From contig CM022298.1 of NCBI GenBank assembly GCA_011799875.1, forward strand, positions 55,519,792 through 55,583,791: a stretch of 64,000 nt of DNA, in the 5' to 3' direction. Shown in pieces: positions 60,059 through 64,000 of the stretch; position 1 is the first letter of the stretch, and the number at the start of each line of letters is the position of its first letter. Under the pieces are notes generated by a model, which worked only from the letters and a program-made list of their open reading frames with translations, made no database searches and was not told where the DNA came from. A program made the position numbers and the translations under genes. Source of the stretch: Thinopyrum elongatum (taxonomy: Eukaryota > Streptophyta > Magnoliopsida > Poales > Poaceae).

Positions 60059-60231
60059 ACTAAAGCCAAACTTAAAACGCAGATCCTGAGCTCTCTTGTC
60101 AGTAAACTTGGTCTCCGAGAGAAAGACCAAAGCTGGGCAATGTGGCTTTATCAAGCTACTGATCTCTTGAACTGTCTCGGGCCGCCCACAGCCCCGACAG
60201 TTCAAAAAAAGAAGATTCATTGGACCCGGCG
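60059..60231. repeat. Direct repeat, copy 2, truncated second endonuclease start
   Basis: On the minus strand it again reads MNLLFLNCRGCGRPETVQEI and SETKFTDKRAQDLRFKFGFS and then diverges. The intervening 59,700-60,058 has no LINE homology that I can recognise. Confidence 0.85.
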
Positions 60232-61313
60232 GCGCTCGTCGAACGAGCCCGCGGATAGTGAAAGATCTGAGGTTGAGTCATCGTCACCTCCTTCGAATCG
60301 TTTACTGATACTGCTACTGGAATTCTGATGTAATCCTTCTATGTTCTCTATACCATTGAGCCTCGAATCAATGACCATGTTATCATCTCTCGCATTATTT
60401 CTGATGATGTCTGAGTCCTCCGGATTCTCAATAGTTACCTCCAGATGAAACCCCCTATTTGGCAATTTATCAGGGTCTGATTTCCAGAGGTCCATGTCCT
60501 GTGGTATGGACGGCCCTTTATCCTCCTCTGTACCACACCATCCAAGGCAGTGCCACCCCAACCATAACAGCAGACCAGGGTCCGGTGGTAAGTCAAACCT
60601 AGCAATCAAAACATGAGTTTTCCACAATATGATAAACATCTGCATTATAACAGAGATGGGCGAGTTCATGTGGCCAGTTCCCTCAAAGAAAATGCACTGA
60701 ATGTTACTCAGGACAACGGCCACTTCAATGTCTGAACCGTACTGTTCATTCAGATTCAGAGAGGCGCCATACGCGCATGGGATTACCGGTTTGTCCAGCA
60801 CAGATGAGAAAAGATCATTGAGATCACCGTAGCTGGTTTGCTGACGACGTAGTCCTCCTCGACCTCATCCACATCCTCCACTGGATTCACCGGAACGGCT
60901 GGGGCTGAGTCTTGGAGCTCGATGCAAGGTCTCACCTCCAACTGAAAATTCTGCTCTCCAACATTATGGCCAAGGAATTCCGCAGCCCTTTCTCTCATCC
61001 GCCCCAAACAACTCTGGGGATCCTTCGATCTCTTGAGAAGCTGCATCGCTTGCTTTCTGAAGTGATCCCACTCGAATAGGCCAACGGCACCGTGCTCGAT
61101 CCGCAACCGGCGAGGAGCCGAAGGGCCCTCGATGTCCGGCGCCGCATCCATCGATAATCTTCTGTCGCGGGTACAGACCACCCAGGAATCGCCAAAGCTT
61201 TGGTGGGAGAGAGAAGAGACAAAGAGATTAAGAAAGCCTGAGAAGCTTAGAGGAAGCGAGCTGGGAAGAACAAAGATGGACACGAGAGGATTGAAGGAAG
61301 GAAGCACAAGCAA
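60217..61313 (-). pseudogene. LINE ORF1-like region
   Basis: Two open stretches overlap in different frames: 61,313-60,783 (after an initial leader, MDAAPDIEGPSAPRRLRIEH, then an Asp/Glu-rich end) and 60,801-60,217 (VLDKPVIPCAYGASLNLNEQ to a Ser/Asp-rich tail). The position before the endonuclease fits the gag-like ORF1 of plant LINEs, which binds RNA. I see no zinc knuckle or clear RRM-like motif, so the call rests on position. The frame change lies near 60,830. Confidence 0.5.
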
Positions 61314-61380
61314 TCAGGGGGAAGGAAAAGGGCATATCGCCAGTCTCGGCAAGTCGCCACGCAAAACGCTGGTTCGTTTA

Positions 61381-61391
61381 GTCCCACATCG
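61381..61391 (+). promoter_or_regulatory. Upstream sequence element (USE) of plant snRNA type
   Basis: Exact GTCCCACATCG, 64 bases before the presumed U6-like start and 25 bases before the TATA box. Confidence 0.8.
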
Positions 61392-61520
61392 GCTAGCGAG
61401 GTTAAACAGGACCAGCTTATAAGCCCCGCTCTGCTGCCAGACTTATCCCTTGGGAGACACCCGGTATATTGGAATTAAAAGAAAATAGCATTGCATATGG
61501 ATGACACTGCCAACATTTTT
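61381..61520 (+). ncRNA. U6 snRNA-like unit with plant USE/TATA promoter, segment B copy
   Basis: GTCCCACATCG (61,381-61,391) is an exact match to the plant snRNA upstream element RTCCCACATCG. TTATAA (61,417-61,422) follows after 25 bases, the polymerase III spacing. CTGCTGCCAGACTT then precedes a body starting near 61,445 with TCCCTTGGGAGACA, CCGGTATATTGGAA, AATAGCAT and ATGGATGACAC, in the order of U6 (TCCCTTCGGGGACA, CCGATAAAATTGGAA, TTAGCAT, AGGATGACAC). It ends in six T (61,514-61,519). The ACAGAGA box is degraded (TTAAAAGA) and about 25 bases are missing toward the 3' end. So the promoter looks sound but the RNA body is a truncated, diverged U6. Confidence 0.75.
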
Positions 61521-62049
61521 TGTTTCTTTTACCCCTGTAAAATCCGTAGCAAATAAAATCCCACGTTAAAAACTTAAAAAAATGTTTTTCACGTTACCCC
61601 TCTGGAGTTCTACTGATTTTACATAAATCCGTAGGAAAGAAAATCCCTCGTTAAAAACTGGAAAAAAAAATGTGTTCCACGCCGCAATTACTTCTGCCAC
61701 CGCATAATGAAAAGGAAGAAACAACCGCCACACATCCCACGCCCATCTCCCCAAACCTCCTTGCCCCACTTTTTTTTACCCCTCACGAGTTCTACTGTTT
61801 TTACATAAAAGTCCTCGTAGTTCTTATTTTCATATCCAAAATTTTAAGATTTCACGCGCCATCTTTTCAGCCCCTCACGTGTACTACTATTTTATTGAAA
61901 GGTCCTCATAATTCCATTTCCATCCTTACAGCTACCAATTTTTGGGTCGTAGGTTAACTGCCAATTTTTACTCTTGAACTTGTAGGTTAACTGCCAATTT
62001 TTACTCTTGAACCATGGCATTTCTTGTGGCCGTGTATACACATGAAATA

Positions 62050-62303
62050 CTCCCTCCGTTTCGTTTTACTTCGCGTATTGGATTTGTCTGAAGTCAAACT
62101 TTGTAAAGTTAGACCAAATTTATATTAGAAACTATCAACATCTACAATACCTTATAATTATAATATGAAATTATATTTTATGGAGGAACTAATGATGTTA
62201 TTGTATTGTGAATGTTAATAATTTTTTGTATAAACTTGGTCAAATTTTTAAGAGTTTGACTTTAGACAAATCTAATATGCAGAGTAAAAAGAAACGGAGG
62301 GAG
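62050..62303. mobile_element. Stowaway MITE in array unit 1, segment B
   Basis: The 254 bp element has ends CTCCCTCCGTTTCGTTTTAC and GTAAAAAGAAACGGAGGGAG, inverted, with TA on both sides. Ends and target duplication are those of Stowaway (Tc1/mariner-derived) MITEs of grasses. No coding capacity. Confidence 0.9.
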
Positions 62304-63087
62304 TAGATACATAATCTTTTTTTTGCGGGATGGGATGGAAGCGATGATGCATGATGCAAACAGGCCATGTGTTTATACATGAGTTAGTATATTAAAATCA
62401 GTTAGTATTTCTAAGTGTATACATGAGGCAATGACATGAATCTATTAATATCAATCATTGACTAAGTATATGAAGAAAGTGTTTCTTTACCCCTCACGAG
62501 TTCTACTGATTTTACATAAATCTGTAGCAAATAAAATCCCTCGTTAAAAACTTAAAAAAAAATGCTTTTCACGTTACCCCTCACGAGTTCTACTGATTTT
62601 ACATAAATCCATAGGAAAGAAAATCTCTACTGATTTTACATAAATCCATAGGAAAGAAAATCCCTTGTTAAAAACTAGAAAAAAAAAATGTGTTCCACGC
62701 TGCAATTACTTCCGCCACCGCATACCTCGCATGAATGAAAAGGAAGAAACAACCGCCACCCACCCACACATCCCACGCCCATCTCCCCCAACCTCCTAGC
62801 CCCACCTTTTTTTTTACCCCTCACGAGTTCTACTATTTTTACATAAAAGTCCTCGTAGTTCTTATTTTCATATTCAAAATTTTAGGATTTCACGTGCCAT
62901 CTTTTCAGCCCCTCACGTATACTACTATTTTATTGAAAGGTCCTCATAATTCCATTTCCATCCTTACAGCTACCAATTTTTGGGTCGTAGGTTAACTGCC
63001 AATTTTTACTCTTGAACTTGTAGGTTAACTGCCAATTTTTACTCTTGAACCATGCCATTTCTTGTGGCCGTGTATACACATGAAATA

Positions 63088-63341
63088 CTCCCTCCGTTTC
63101 GTTTTACTTCGCGTATTGGATTTGTCTGAAGTCAAACTTTGTAAAGTTAGACCAAATTTATATTAGAAACTATCAACATCTACAATACCTTATAATTATA
63201 ATATGAAATTATATTTTATGGAGGAACTAATGATGTTATTGTATTGTGAATGTTAATAATTTTTTGTATAAACTTGGTCAAATTTTTAAGAGTTTGACTT
63301 TAGACAAATCTAATATGCAGAGTAAAAAGAAACGGAGGGAG
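63088..63341. mobile_element. Stowaway MITE in array unit 2, segment B
   Basis: It has the same 254 bp length, ends and TA flanks as the MITE 1,038 bases upstream. It was multiplied with the array unit and does not represent a separate insertion. Confidence 0.9.
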
Positions 63342-64000
63342 TAGATACATAATCTTTTTTTTTTGCGGGATGGGATGGAAGCGATGATGCACGATGCAAA
63401 CAGGCCATGTGTTTATACATGAGTTAGTATATTAAAATCAGTTAGTATTTCTAAGTGTATACATGAGGCAATGACATGAATCTATTAATATAAATCATTG
63501 ACTAAGTATATGAAGAAAGTGTTTCTTTACCCCTCACGAGTTCTACTGATTTTACATAAATCCGTAGCAAATAAAATCCCTCGTTAAAAATTAAAAAAAA
63601 TGCTTTTAAAATCCCTCGTTAAAAACTGAAAAAAATGCTTTTCACGTTACCCCTCACGAGTTCTACTGATTTTACATAAATCCATAGGAAAGAAAATCTC
63701 TACTGATTTTACATAAATCCATAGGAAAGAAAATCCCTCGTTAAAAACTAGAAAAAAAAATGTGTTCCACGCCGCAATTACTTCTGCCACCGCATACCTC
63801 GCATGAATGAAAAGGAAGAAACAACCGCCACCCACCCACACATCCCACGCCCATCTCCCCCAACCTCCTCGCCCCACTTTTTTTTACCCCTCACGAGTTC
63901 TACTATATTTACATAAAAGTCCTCGTAGTTCTTATTTTCATATTCAAAATTTTAGGATTTCACGCGCCATTTTTTCAGCCCCTCACGTATACTACTATTT

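Larger units (their letters stand above)
53300..61340 (-). mobile_element. LINE (plant L1-type non-LTR retrotransposon), segment B copy
   Basis: The minus strand carries, 5' to 3', an ORF1-like part (61,313-60,217), an endonuclease domain (59,648-58,645), reverse transcriptase (58,614-57,210), a zinc-binding region (55,055-54,045) and an RNase H domain (53,947-53,366). This order defines plant L1-type LINEs with RNase H. A Mutator-like element (55,117-57,209) splits the reverse transcriptase from the zinc-binding region. The exact ends and target duplication were not found; no clear poly-A tail (poly-T on the plus strand) is seen near 53,300. Frameshifts occur in most domains, so it is inactive. 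Confidence 0.9.
61522..64000. repeat. Tandem array of ~1.04 kb units, segment B, cut by the window end
   Basis: Units start at 61,522 (959 bases, shorter by one internal block), 62,481 (1,040 bases) and 63,521 (cut off). Each carries several ACCCCTCACGAGTTCTACT modules, a doubled TAACTGCCAATTTTTACTCTTGAA module, a Stowaway MITE, and GCGGGATGGGATGGAAGCG. Units 1 and 2 are very similar, so the array is recent. No coding sequence. It begins two bases after the T-run of the U6-like unit. Confidence 0.92.

Noticed and set aside
61522..64000. Array considered as a CRISPR array or centromeric satellite
   Set aside because: Units are about 1 kb, only about three per segment, AT-rich and contain a MITE; there is no short repeat/spacer pattern and the genome is a plant.

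Overview
The window is plant nuclear DNA from the repeat-rich part of a large grass genome, most likely a Triticeae species (wheat, Aegilops, barley or rye). The evidence is the mix of elements: CACTA (En/Spm) elements with TNP2-type transposase, Copia LTRs of the Angela/WIS/BARE type that begin TGTTGGAAATATG, Stowaway MITEs with CTCCCTCCG ends, a plant LINE, and a Mutator-like element. I see no intact host protein gene; almost every recognisable coding stretch belongs to a mobile element and is broken.

The main structural fact is that the window holds the same ~27 kb segment twice in direct orientation. Segment A (1 to about 27,090) aligns end to end with segment B (37,079 to 64,000). Both carry the same elements in the same order with the same nested insertions. 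Segment A differs from B mainly by scattered 1-2 base insertions and deletions, which is the pattern of uncorrected long-read sequence more than of natural decay. One block (131 bases in A, 44 in B) really differs, so a true recent duplication or second haplotype is not excluded. Both segments run off the window edges.

Order within the segment, in B coordinates: (1) a TNP2-type CACTA transposase pseudogene, 36.66-39.72 kb; (2) an AT-rich spacer, a promoter-like region with GGCCCA boxes, and a cluster of AACCGGGAC inverted repeats, 39.7-41.5 kb; (3) a seven-exon CACTA accessory gene ending in a Ulp1/C48-like cysteine protease domain, 43.06-46.80 kb, followed by the 3' terminus of the element near 47,350; (4) a gag-like remnant and two unidentified gene-like fragments, one encoding a coiled coil plus a C-terminal membrane segment, 47.4-53.3 kb; (5) a minus-strand LINE (ORF1, endonuclease, reverse transcriptase, zinc-binding region, RNase H), 53.3-61.3 kb, split by a 2.1 kb Mutator-like element with a 9-bp target duplication; (6) a U6 snRNA-like unit with a recognisable plant USE/TATA promoter, 61.38-61.52 kb; (7) a tandem array of ~1.04 kb units, each with an embedded Stowaway MITE, running off the end.

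The part between the segments (27.7-36.66 kb) is a different patchwork: decayed repeat units, a second TNP2 lineage that runs into a 25-N gap at 30,848-30,872, then Copia pieces (pol tail plus 3' LTR on the plus strand, an inverted LTR plus leader on the minus strand, a further plus-strand LTR cut short) and the end of another CACTA element abutting the transposase pseudogene.

Functionally the two CACTA proteins would be the transposase and its accessory protein of one element, and the LINE pieces one non-LTR retrotransposon; none is intact here. The most unusual items are the segment duplication itself, the U6-like unit lying about 50-70 bases from the LINE 5' end, the protease-type accessory gene with all its triad codons present but its frame broken, and the unidentified coiled-coil/membrane fragment.
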